This document shows, one piece after another, positions 1 through 5,685 of a stretch of DNA of 5,685 nucleotides (within the stretch, counting starts at the first letter, position 1; every line of letters starts with the position of its first letter). The notes beneath the pieces were generated by a model. The model had not been told where the DNA came from. It saw nothing but the letters and a program-made list of their open reading frames with translations, and searched no databases. A program made the translations under genes and the position numbers. The DNA lies in the NCBI GenBank assembly GCA_007130555.1, contig SLSH01000428.1, positions 1 to 5,685 on the forward strand, read 5' to 3'. This DNA comes from Bacteroidales bacterium (GTDB taxonomy: Bacteria; Bacteroidota; Bacteroidia; Bacteroidales; ML635J-15).

Positions 1-3000
1 GAGAATTGCTGATTTCGGAATATTTTGATGAAACAACAAAAATTATCAGACATTATGAACATGAACTTGATGAAGATATTAAAAAAATTGATAATTTAAT
101 TACACAAAAAGATGATTTATCTAAAGTAATTGCTCAAAAAGAACTGGATTTCGACAGGACTACCGATGAAAATAAACGTCTAAAAATTCTTGAGGAATTA
201 AACACGGAAAAAAAAGAACTTGATAATACCGAAACATACATATCAGAAATAATTTCCGATTATTCGTCTGACGAAATTATTATAATTGAACCCGAAGATT
301 TTGCTGATTTAAAAAAGAAAGGCGAAAGTTATAAAGAAGTTCAGGAAATCATAACCGGCAGCGACAGTTTAGTTAATCATATTGTTGAAATCAGGGAAAA
401 AATCGAAACCTTAAAACAGGAAGAATTCGCAGAGAAAAAAGTTGAGAAACAGTATCTTGAAATATTAGAACAAGAATTATCAAAAAAGCTTTCGGATAAT
501 ATAGAACTTATTTCTGATTTTGTCGAAAAACAGGAGAAAGTAGAAAGCGGAGAAATACTTGCTGTTATTCAGGAACAAATAACAGGAGACCAAACTTATG
601 TAAATATTTATGAAGACGAGTTAGTAAAAAAACAAGCCGATGTAAAAAAACAGTACTCCGAAATATTGGAATTGCAGGAAACAATAGAAAGCACCGACAA
701 TGAAAGAAGAAAAAGCAGAGCAGAAACCAGATTAAACGAAATTTTACCTGAAACCCAAACAACACACTTGGATTATCTGGATTCCAAAATTATGTCTGAA
801 ACGGTAAAAATCGAAACTTATGATAAATTCCTGAAAGAATATGAAAAAAATATTCCTTCCGAAGCAATTGTACTGAAAGAAAAAGCAGAAGTATATCAGA
901 AAAAAGCGGAAAGCCTTAGAAACAGAGCCGAAACAACGGAAGATCCAACAGAAAAAATTGAATTATTAACGGAAGCGGAAAAAAATATAGAATTAGCAAG
1001 TTTACATTACGAAACTATATTTGATATTGCCACAAATAAAACAGCTTTATCGGATGTTACTGAAATAACAGTAAAAAAAGAATCTGCAGAACTACATACA
1101 ATTACGGAAAAAGTAATTACTCAAACAACAAAACCTGCAACCGAAGAATTAGTTATTAATATTGAACAAATTAACAATTTATTGACAGAGGCAAAAGAAA
1201 TTGAGGAAGAAATAAATAAATATATTGATGAATTTGATGCTGTTTTAACTTCGGACAAAACTTCTGCAGTAAGTAAAATTGATTCTCTGAATAAATCTTT
1301 ACTGACAAAAGTGGTTGACGCAAATAAGCTTATAGTTGAAAATCAAAAAAAAGAAATACAGGACAATTTTGAAAAAGGGAATATTGACTATGATGAATAT
1401 AAAGAACAAATAGATAATTATATTAAAAATGCCGAAGAAGCAATTCGCGATAATAATTACTATATGCTCTCAGAAGTGATTATTCAGGGGGAATCAATAT
1501 TAAAAGAAGAACAGGACAGTAAAATAAAGTCTTCGCATTTTGATGGTGATATTGCTCTGTTATATGAAAAATCCGAATCGGCATCATCATGGATTACCGA
1601 AAATGTAGAAACGGACATAATTGAACCAGAGCCGGAGCCTTCCGAAATTGAAAAAGAAATAAAAACAACATACACTTCATTTGATTCGGTATTAACTACA
1701 GAGCTTAAAGAAACAGAAGAAGAAGTTGAACAAATAAAAATTAAAATCAGCAGTACCGGAGATGACAGGGAAAGACAAAATTTAAGGAACGAATTGGATA
1801 ATCTGACTGGAAATCAAAGAAATAAGATTATTGAAGTAAGTGATTCTAAATCAAAAGTATTCGAAGAACTTTTTGAAATTACACAATCGGAATATCCTGA
1901 TAAAGAAGATGATATATATTTAACTTACAAAGAATTGCACGATGAACTATTATCAATAAGAAGCACTATTGTGGATTTTAATGAATTCCATGATACAGAA
2001 ACATTGTCAGAATTAAATAAAAGCGCATCAACACTGGAAGTTGAAATTATATCACATATCGGTAAAATGTTTGAAGAAACTCAGATTGAACCTGTTATTG
2101 CCCGATTATCCGATGAATTTATTGAAAAAGAACCTGAGACAGAAATACTTATAACCATTCAGGAACAGATAGAAAAACAAGATGACGAAGTAGTCAGTAA
2201 TCTTATTAAACTGGAAGAAGATAAAGAAATGCTGGTTGTTAAAAAGTCGGAGACTTTAGAAGAAATTGAAAATTTACAATCCGAATTAGAAACAACTACC
2301 GAAAGAAGACAGCAAAGACGTATTGAAACTGAATTAGAAAGACTTAAAAAAGAGTATATTGTTAAGATACAGGAATTAGCAAAAACTGAACTTGAACTTA
2401 TAGACATAAAGTACGATATTGCGACAAGCACATACGACACCATGGAACCTTCGACAGAAGTTGCGCACAGAATTTCGGACAGTCTCAGATTGCAGTCTGT
2501 TTCGGAAATTGAACAATCCAAAATGCATTATGAATATATTTTAAGTTACAGAGAGGAAGAATTAACTCCCGAATTACAGGAAAATTTGGAAATGGCTTTA
2601 AGACATTCTGAATCGGGATTAAATCACATTGAAAAATCGATTAATGTTAAATATTCAGATGCATTAATTGAGCCCGCAGATATTGCATATATTGATGAAA
2701 GACCTGAAGAAATAACTGTTGTTTACGAAAGTCCCGAAGAAGTTATTGAATATGAAGAGGAAGAAATTGCAGAAATAATTGTAACCGAAGAACCTGAAAT
2801 AACCGAGAGGGAACTTCCTGTTTATATACAAGATGAAACTCCGCGTTATGTAGCGGAAGAAAGAAGAGAGCAATTTACCGAAGAATTGATTATAATTCCT
2901 GACAGCAGAGAAAGTGTTTATTCAGACGAGAATCCTATCCGAGAAATAACCGAAATTCCTCAGGGTTTAAGTTACAGAATACAAATAGGAGCATTTCGTA

Positions 3001-3953
3001 GCCACGTGCCAAACGAAACTTTTAAAGGAATCAGTCCGATATTAGTTGAAGATATTCCCGAAAGTCGTTGGTTAAGATATGTCGTGGGATTGTTTTACAG
3101 CTTCGAGAATGCTAATTTGTCACTTCCGATGGTAAGGGCACTGGGATTTCATGATTGCTTTGTTGTAGCATATTATAATGATGAAAGAATTCCTTTGTAC
3201 AGGGCTCGTGAAATCGAAAATCAATTAATTGCATCAGGCGAAAGAATCAGAGAAGATGTACGTACCGGCGAAACAACTACTACTCCTGCCGATTTGCAGA
3301 CAATACATCAAGACATTACTGAAACAGGCGATATATTCTTTTGTGTTCAGATAGGAGTATATAGGGAGCTTGTTTCTTCAGCCCGCTTGTACGGATTATC
3401 CCCAATAAGTTATGACCGTCTTGCCAATGGTCTTATAAGACATTTTTACGGAAAATTTATGAATTATAATGCTGCAATTAATGAACAAAACAGAATAAGA
3501 CGTCTGGGAATATCCGACGCATTTGTTGTTGCATACAGCAATGGTAGAAGAATTAATGTAAGCGAAGCAAGAGAATCGTTACAGGCTTATGAAGCTATAG
3601 CAGAGCCTGAAATCACTGACAGAGTTGCCGAAGTACGACATGAAGAAGTAATACGTCCCGCAGAAACTATTATTGATGACAAGCCTGTATATTTTGTACA
3701 AATCGGTGCATACCGACGTTCTGTAATTCCGCAAACAAGACAATTGTTTGAAAATATTGCAGGAAATAATACAATATACGAAATAACAGACGAATCTACT
3801 TTAATCATTTACCGTATCGGAAGATTTTCTTCTTATCAGGATGCCCTTGAAATACAAAATGCCGCCAGAAACAATGGTATAGGTGATGCCTTTATTATTG
3901 CCGTTGTTAACGGACAAAGAATAAGTGTAAGCGAAGCAAGAAGACGGGAATAA
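1..3953 (+). CDS. Large coiled-coil, acidic repeat protein with three C-terminal SPOR-like units (5' end outside window)
   Basis: The frame is open to the left edge (first full codon at base 3, GAA), so the gene starts upstream; the TTG at base 6 has no visible ribosome site and is probably internal. Residues below are numbered from that TTG codon. Residues 1-890 are rich in Glu, Lys, Ile and Leu, contain no Cys and one Trp, and look like long helices or coiled coil. Residues 890-988 form a Glu/Pro-rich linker. Residues 990-1071, 1111-1189 and 1228-1311 are three SPOR-like units, each opening with (I/V)QIG(A/V)(F/Y)R. The SPOR family is known to bind peptidoglycan, especially glycan stripped of stem peptides, so a periplasmic, wall-associated protein is inferred. 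Related Bacteroidota proteins, as I recall them, carry a signal peptide and sometimes a PD40 beta-propeller further upstream; neither can be seen here. The gene ends in TAA and is followed by 154 bp without a gene. The architecture is fairly sure; the exact function is unknown. Confidence 0.88.
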   Translation, partial: ELLISEYFDETTKIIRHYEHELDEDIKKIDNLITQKDDLSKVIAQKELDFDRTTDENKRLKILEELNTEKKELDNTETYISEIISDYSSDEIIIIEPEDFADLKKKGESYKEVQEIITGSDSLVNHIVEIREKIETLKQEEFAEKKVEKQYLEILEQELSKKLSDNIELISDFVEKQEKVESGEILAVIQEQITGDQTYVNIYEDELVKKQADVKKQYSEILELQETIESTDNERRKSRAETRLNEILPETQTTHLDYLDSKIMSETVKIETYDKFLKEYEKNIPSEAIVLKEKAEVYQKKAESLRNRAETTEDPTEKIELLTEAEKNIELASLHYETIFDIATNKTALSDVTEITVKKESAELHTITEKVITQTTKPATEELVINIEQINNLLTEAKEIEEEINKYIDEFDAVLTSDKTSAVSKIDSLNKSLLTKVVDANKLIVENQKKEIQDNFEKGNIDYDEYKEQIDNYIKNAEEAIRDNNYYMLSEVIIQGESILKEEQDSKIKSSHFDGDIALLYEKSESASSWITENVETDIIEPEPEPSEIEKEIKTTYTSFDSVLTTELKETEEEVEQIKIKISSTGDDRERQNLRNELDNLTGNQRNKIIEVSDSKSKVFEELFEITQSEYPDKEDDIYLTYKELHDELLSIRSTIVDFNEFHDTETLSELNKSASTLEVEIISHIGKMFEETQIEPVIARLSDEFIEKEPETEILITIQEQIEKQDDEVVSNLIKLEEDKEMLVVKKSETLEEIENLQSELETTTERRQQRRIETELERLKKEYIVKIQELAKTELELIDIKYDIATSTYDTMEPSTEVAHRISDSLRLQSVSEIEQSKMHYEYILSYREEELTPELQENLEMALRHSESGLNHIEKSINVKYSDALIEPADIAYIDERPEEITVVYESPEEVIEYEEEEIAEIIVTEEPEITERELPVYIQDETPRYVAEERREQFTEELIIIPDSRESVYSDENPIREITEIPQGLSYRIQIGAFRSHVPNETFKGISPILVEDIPESRWLRYVVGLFYSFENANLSLPMVRALGFHDCFVVAYYNDERIPLYRAREIENQLIASGERIREDVRTGETTTTPADLQTIHQDITETGDIFFCVQIGVYRELVSSARLYGLSPISYDRLANGLIRHFYGKFMNYNAAINEQNRIRRLGISDAFVVAYSNGRRINVSEARESLQAYEAIAEPEITDRVAEVRHEEVIRPAETIIDDKPVYFVQIGAYRRSVIPQTRQLFENIAGNNTIYEITDESTLIIYRIGRFSSYQDALEIQNAARNNGIGDAFIIAVVNGQRISVSEARRRE
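6..2675 (+). repeat. Five diverged helical repeat units (~165-200 aa each) inside the large protein
   Basis: By eye the helical region divides into five units, at about residues 1-181, 182-378, 379-546, 547-711 and 712-890. The best landmark is a helix-turn-helix-like signature, (S/T)(S/T)(D/G/T)xxR..., followed by an (E/R)xL or DxL heptad. It appears as RTTDENKRLKILEELN at 51-66, STDNERRKSRAETRLNEI at 229-246, TSDKTSAVSKIDSLNKSL at 415-432, SSTGDDRERQNLRNELDNL at 582-600 and TTTERRQQRRIETELERL at 763-780. Spacing is close to 170-186 residues each time. A second landmark, EILxxIQEQI, occurs at 183-192 and 713-722, exactly 530 residues (three periods) apart. DNA there is also similar: AGAAATACTT at 551 and 2141, and ATTCAGGAACA at 567 and 2157. 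The third copy is the most degenerate. Unit boundaries are approximate and the assignment is my inference from pattern matching. Confidence 0.55.
2973..3950 (+). repeat. Three tandem SPOR-like units at the C-terminus of the large protein
   Basis: The units lie at bases 2973-3218, 3336-3575 and 3687-3950. Each has the order expected for SPOR: a first strand (YRIQIGAFR, FCVQIGVYR, YFVQIGAYR), a helix, a middle strand pair ending in GLFYSF, GKFMNY or GRFSSY, a second helix, and a last strand (DCFVVAYYN, DAFVVAYSN, DAFIIAVVN). They close with a basic tail: ERIPLYRAREIE, RRINVSEARES or QRISVSEARRRE. Unit 1 carries FKGISP, a motif I associate with Bacteroidota SPOR-like domains. The linkers of about 40 residues between units are polar. 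The only two Cys residues of the visible protein lie in units 1 and 2. Most SPOR proteins known from model bacteria have a single unit, so three suggests stronger or multivalent wall binding; that is inference. Confidence 0.8.
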
Positions 3954-3991
3954 TTACCAAAGCATTTCAAACTATAAAAAAACAGCTTTAA

Positions 3992-4016
3992 TATTCAAAA
4001 AAATACTTTTAGAATA
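3992..4016 (+). terminator. Weak inverted repeat, possible terminator of the SPOR gene
   Basis: TATTC (3992-3996) pairs with GAATA (4012-4016). After one A-A mismatch, AAAA (3998-4001) pairs with TTTT (4007-4010) around a 5-base loop. The stem has only one G-C pair, and the next long T-run begins about 20 bases later at 4036, so it is a poor match to a classical intrinsic terminator. It lies 38 bases past the stop codon and is the best candidate in the gap. Confidence 0.22.
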
Positions 4017-4066
4017 ATTATTATTGTAAATTTGCTTTTTTTTCGGGTTTATATTATTTTTTTTTG

Positions 4067-4074
4067 TATATTTG
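4067..4074 (+). promoter_or_regulatory. Putative Bacteroidota -7 box (TATATTTG) for clpS
   Basis: TATATTTG matches the known Bacteroidota -7 consensus TAnnTTTG and would give a start of transcription near 4080 and a leader of about 28 bases. No clean TTTG -33 element sits about 20 bases upstream; the closest is TTTC at 4041-4044. A second match, TAAATTTG, lies at 4027-4034. Low complexity makes chance matches likely. Confidence 0.4.
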
Positions 4075-4107
4075 TTTATTATAATATATATATAATCTTT
4101 AAATCAT

Positions 4108-4386
4108 ATGGGTAAAAATATATCAAATCCCTTAAAATCAAAAAAATCATCTGTTGTTAAAGGTACATGTAAATATCTTATTTTACATAATGATAATATA
4201 AACACTTTTGAACATGTAATTAATAGTTTGATTGATATTTGCGAACATGACTTTGTACAAGCAGAGCAATGTGCTTTAATTACTCACTTTAAAGGCAAAT
4301 GCGACATAAAAAAAGGAGAGCTTTATCCCTTAAAACAGATGAAAAAAACCCTGACAGAAAAAGGACTGAGTGTTACGATGGAATAA
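4108..4386 (+). CDS. clpS: ATP-dependent Clp protease adaptor protein ClpS
   Basis: The 92-residue product matches ClpS, the cytoplasmic adaptor that binds substrates with destabilising N-terminal residues (N-end rule) and hands them to the ClpA/ClpC-ClpP protease. The core begins with KYLILHNDN at 22-30. Against E. coli ClpS, N28 and D29 align with N34 and D35, and H60 in THFKGK aligns with H66; these residues hold the substrate's alpha-amino group in E. coli. The pattern ICEHDFVQAEQCALITHFKGKC is typical of Bacteroidota ClpS. F34 replaces the E. coli gatekeeper Met40. Residues 1-20 are a basic, flexible extension, shorter than in E. coli (106 residues in total). ATG at 4108 is the only sensible start: the next in-frame Met is residue 78. 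No Shine-Dalgarno is seen, as is usual in this phylum. The gene is monocistronic here and converges on the SDR gene with no gap. Confidence 0.93.
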   Translation: MGKNISNPLKSKKSSVVKGTCKYLILHNDNINTFEHVINSLIDICEHDFVQAEQCALITHFKGKCDIKKGELYPLKQMKKTLTEKGLSVTME

Positions 4387-4392
4387 TTATTC
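4381..4392. other. 12-base perfect palindrome holding both convergent stop codons
   Basis: GAATAATTATTC reads the same on both strands. On the plus strand it is the last codon of clpS (GAA, Glu) plus TAA; on the minus strand it is the last codon of the SDR gene (GAA, Glu) plus TAA. The genes therefore end back to back with zero spacer. Just downstream for clpS, GAAT-CAA-ATTC (4397-4407) followed by six Ts (4408-4413) could be a very weak terminator inside the SDR coding region. Confidence 0.85.
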
Positions 4393-5205
4393 AGGCGAAT
4401 CAAATTCTTTTTTAAAATCGTTATAAATAAATTTATCGGTTATTCTCGGACATCTTTTATAAAGCCAAACCAATAATTTCCCTTGTTTTGTCATTATTAT
4501 TTCTCTTTTGCGGTTAGCTATTCCTTTTACAATTATTTCAGCGGCTTTTTCACTACTCATCATTCTATTTTCATTTCTCATGCTTTCTTTCTGAGGATTT
4601 CCGTTTTTATCTAATGCGGTATATCGAATATTAGTTTTTGTAAATCCAGGATATGCAACTAAAACATGTAAATCCTCTTCTTTATATTCTAAACGCAAAG
4701 CATTTAAAAATCCTGTCATAGCATATTTTGATGCGGAATAACCTGTTCTGCCCGGCAATGGAGCTAATCCTGAAATTGATGATACTCCCACCACAGAGCC
4801 TTTTTGTTTGAGAATATACGGAAGAGCATATTTTGTACAATAAACCGTTCCGAAAAAATTAATTCTCATAATTTTTTCAATAACAGATATATCAAGCTCT
4901 CCGAATTTTGCTCTCATTGATATTCCTGCATTATTTATTAATATATCTATTTTTCCGAATTGATTTACGGTTTGATTTATAAGATTTTCGCAATCTTCCT
5001 TTTTTGAAACATCAGTAATAACAGGCAAAGCCTGACCTCCGGTATCAATTATCCTTTTTTCAACCTCTTTTAATTTTTCGTCATTTCTTGCAGCCAAAAC
5101 AAGAACTGCTCCTTTTGAAGCAAGTTCTAATGCGCATTCTTTGCCAATTCCGGATGAAGCTCCTGTAACAATTATTACTTTATTTAAAAATTCTTTATTA
5201 TTCAT
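4387..5205 (-). CDS. Classical short-chain dehydrogenase/reductase (SDR family NAD(P)-dependent oxidoreductase)
   Basis: The 272-residue protein has every hallmark of a classical SDR with a Rossmann fold. The nucleotide-binding TGASSGIG lies at 14-21, Asp65 sits in TDV, NNAG is at 91-94, and the catalytic tetrad is N116, S143, Y156 and K160 in YSASK. A PG motif follows at 186-187. Strand 2 ends in AARN with Arg40 and no Asp, which by the usual family rule favours NADPH over NADH. The C-terminus extends past the core with a hydrophobic and basic segment (GKLLVWLYKRCP, 242-253). It resembles the 11beta-HSD1/DHRS7-like branch, where such tails associate with membranes; a peripheral membrane location is inferred. 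The substrate cannot be told from sequence: lipid, ketone or steroid-like carbonyls are possible. The ATG at 5205 lies 7 bp after the upstream GNAT stop, in the same direction, which suggests one operon. No Shine-Dalgarno is visible. Confidence 0.92.
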   Translation of the reverse strand: MNNKEFLNKVIIVTGASSGIGKECALELASKGAVLVLAARNDEKLKEVEKRIIDTGGQALPVITDVSKKEDCENLINQTVNQFGKIDILINNAGISMRAKFGELDISVIEKIMRINFFGTVYCTKYALPYILKQKGSVVGVSSISGLAPLPGRTGYSASKYAMTGFLNALRLEYKEEDLHVLVAYPGFTKTNIRYTALDKNGNPQKESMRNENRMMSSEKAAEIIVKGIANRKREIIMTKQGKLLVWLYKRCPRITDKFIYNDFKKEFDSPE

Positions 5206-5212
5206 TTTAATC

Positions 5213-5685
5213 TTAAGCTTTTGTTAAATTTTTAATATAACATCTTGTTCTTTTATGTTGTCTGTTTTCATAGTCACTCCATAAATTTTTAAGCTTGTAA
5301 TTACTTTCAAGACTTTTGGTAACTTCAACATACTTTATTTTGTTTTTTATAAAATTTGATGTGTTCTCTTCGAAAATTATGCTGTGTACTCCTTTATTTT
5401 GGTAATCATTATGAACTGCTATTAATAATAAATCTACTGTATCATTTTTCTTTAAAGCTTTTAAAATATGAATAAACCCAAAAGGGAAGAGTTTTCCTCC
5501 TGCCTTCTGCATTGCTTTAGACATAGACGGTACAGCAATACCAAATCCGATTATATCATCATTTTTATTTAACACTATTGACACATAATCAGGATTTATA
5601 ATTCCGTAAAAATCTTTTTTCAGATTATTAATTACTTCCCTGCTTAATTCCGTAAAGCCAAAAAGTTCTTTATATGTTTTATTTA
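5213..5685 (-). CDS. GNAT-like N-acetyltransferase, C-terminal part (5' end outside window)
   Basis: The frame stays open to the right edge, giving 156 visible residues; the N-terminus is missing. A GTG at 5584 could be mistaken for a start, but 33 coherent in-frame residues precede it (for example YGIINPDYVSIVL), so it is an internal Val. The visible part shows a GNAT-like arrangement: strands SIVLNKNDDIIGFGIAVPS at 35-53, a linker with KLFPFGFIHILKALKKND at 64-81, then strand VDLLLIAV followed by a degenerate acetyl-CoA loop, Q95-N-K-G98-V-H (consensus QxxGxG/A). The tail has a conserved-looking ENRQHKRTRCYIKNL segment at 139-153. I recall a Bacteroidota family of about 370-390 residues with this C-terminal half, usually annotated as N-acetyltransferase or hypothetical, with no proven substrate. 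The gene is upstream of and probably co-transcribed with the SDR gene (7 bp gap). Confidence 0.72.
   Translation of the reverse strand, partial: NKTYKELFGFTELSREVINNLKKDFYGIINPDYVSIVLNKNDDIIGFGIAVPSMSKAMQKAGGKLFPFGFIHILKALKKNDTVDLLLIAVHNDYQNKGVHSIIFEENTSNFIKNKIKYVEVTKSLESNYKLKNLWSDYENRQHKRTRCYIKNLTKA

Larger units (their letters stand above)
3954..4107. other. AT-rich intergenic region between the SPOR gene and clpS
   Basis: There is no coding potential here. It holds a weak inverted repeat at 3992-4016, T-runs of eight at 4036-4043 and nine at 4057-4065, two TAnnTTTG boxes (4027-4034 and 4067-4074), and an alternating AT stretch just before the clpS start. No tRNA, riboswitch fold or other structured RNA is apparent. 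Confidence 0.7.

Noticed and set aside
6..8. TTG as the true start of the large gene
   Set aside because: The frame is open to the window edge, no ribosome site or promoter can be judged, and the protein lacks any export signal after this point, which a SPOR protein should have.
565..3808. Several open frames on the minus strand opposite the large SPOR gene (for example 2159-2521, 120 residues, Ser-rich)
   Set aside because: They are a by-product of GAA/AAA/TCN-rich coding on the plus strand, which rarely gives stops on the complement. Their products are low-complexity Ser/Phe/Ile-rich sequences with no domain, and the plus frame is continuous and has SPOR units.
3959..3989. AAAGC ... GCTTT hairpin just after the SPOR gene stop
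   Set aside because: Only five base pairs around a loop of about 21 bases and no T-run directly after; too weak to call a terminator.
4079..4096. Alternating AT run before clpS as a special element (origin or protein-binding site)
   Set aside because: Such runs are common in AT-rich Bacteroidota intergenic DNA; no repeats, DnaA-box-like words or partner elements support it.
5582..5584. GTG start for the GNAT-like gene
   Set aside because: In-frame coding continues upstream to the edge with sequence that fits the family, so this codon is an internal Val.
1..5685. A new defence, mobile or secretion system in the window
   Set aside because: No nuclease, transposase, integrase, toxin-antitoxin pair, CRISPR repeats or att-like direct repeats are seen; the four genes are plausible chromosomal housekeeping or envelope genes.

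Overview
The window looks like chromosomal DNA from a member of the Bacteroidota, probably Bacteroidales-like. It is AT-rich, and every gene whose end is visible stops with TAA. Start codons lack Shine-Dalgarno sequences, and a TAnnTTTG-type promoter box lies in front of clpS. The four protein families also have typical Bacteroidota flavours: a long acidic coiled-coil protein with SPOR-like units, a 92-residue ClpS, a classical SDR, and the end of a GNAT-like protein.

Layout. Bases 1-3953 (+) are the 3' part of a very large gene whose start lies upstream of the window. The visible 1316 residues comprise about 890 residues of charged, Cys-free, mostly helical sequence, then a ~100-residue acidic linker, then three SPOR-like units at the C-terminus. 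The helical part reads as five diverged copies of a unit of roughly 165-200 residues. The likely picture is a periplasmic rod tethered to peptidoglycan by its C-terminus. Bases 3954-4107 are a very AT-rich intergenic stretch with a weak inverted repeat and two TAnnTTTG boxes. Bases 4108-4386 (+) encode the N-degron adaptor ClpS.

On the minus strand, 4387-5205 encodes a classical short-chain dehydrogenase/reductase. Immediately upstream of it, 5213-5685 is the C-terminal part of a GNAT-like acetyltransferase that runs off the right edge. These two genes are 7 bp apart and are probably co-transcribed, GNAT first. clpS and the SDR gene converge with no spacer: their stop codons abut inside a perfect 12-base palindrome at 4381-4392.

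The genes do not form one recognisable pathway. They read as three ordinary transcription units (envelope protein, ClpS, SDR operon) placed side by side. I see no mobile element, CRISPR array, RNA gene or defence system. The most noteworthy material is the internal repeat architecture of the large SPOR protein.
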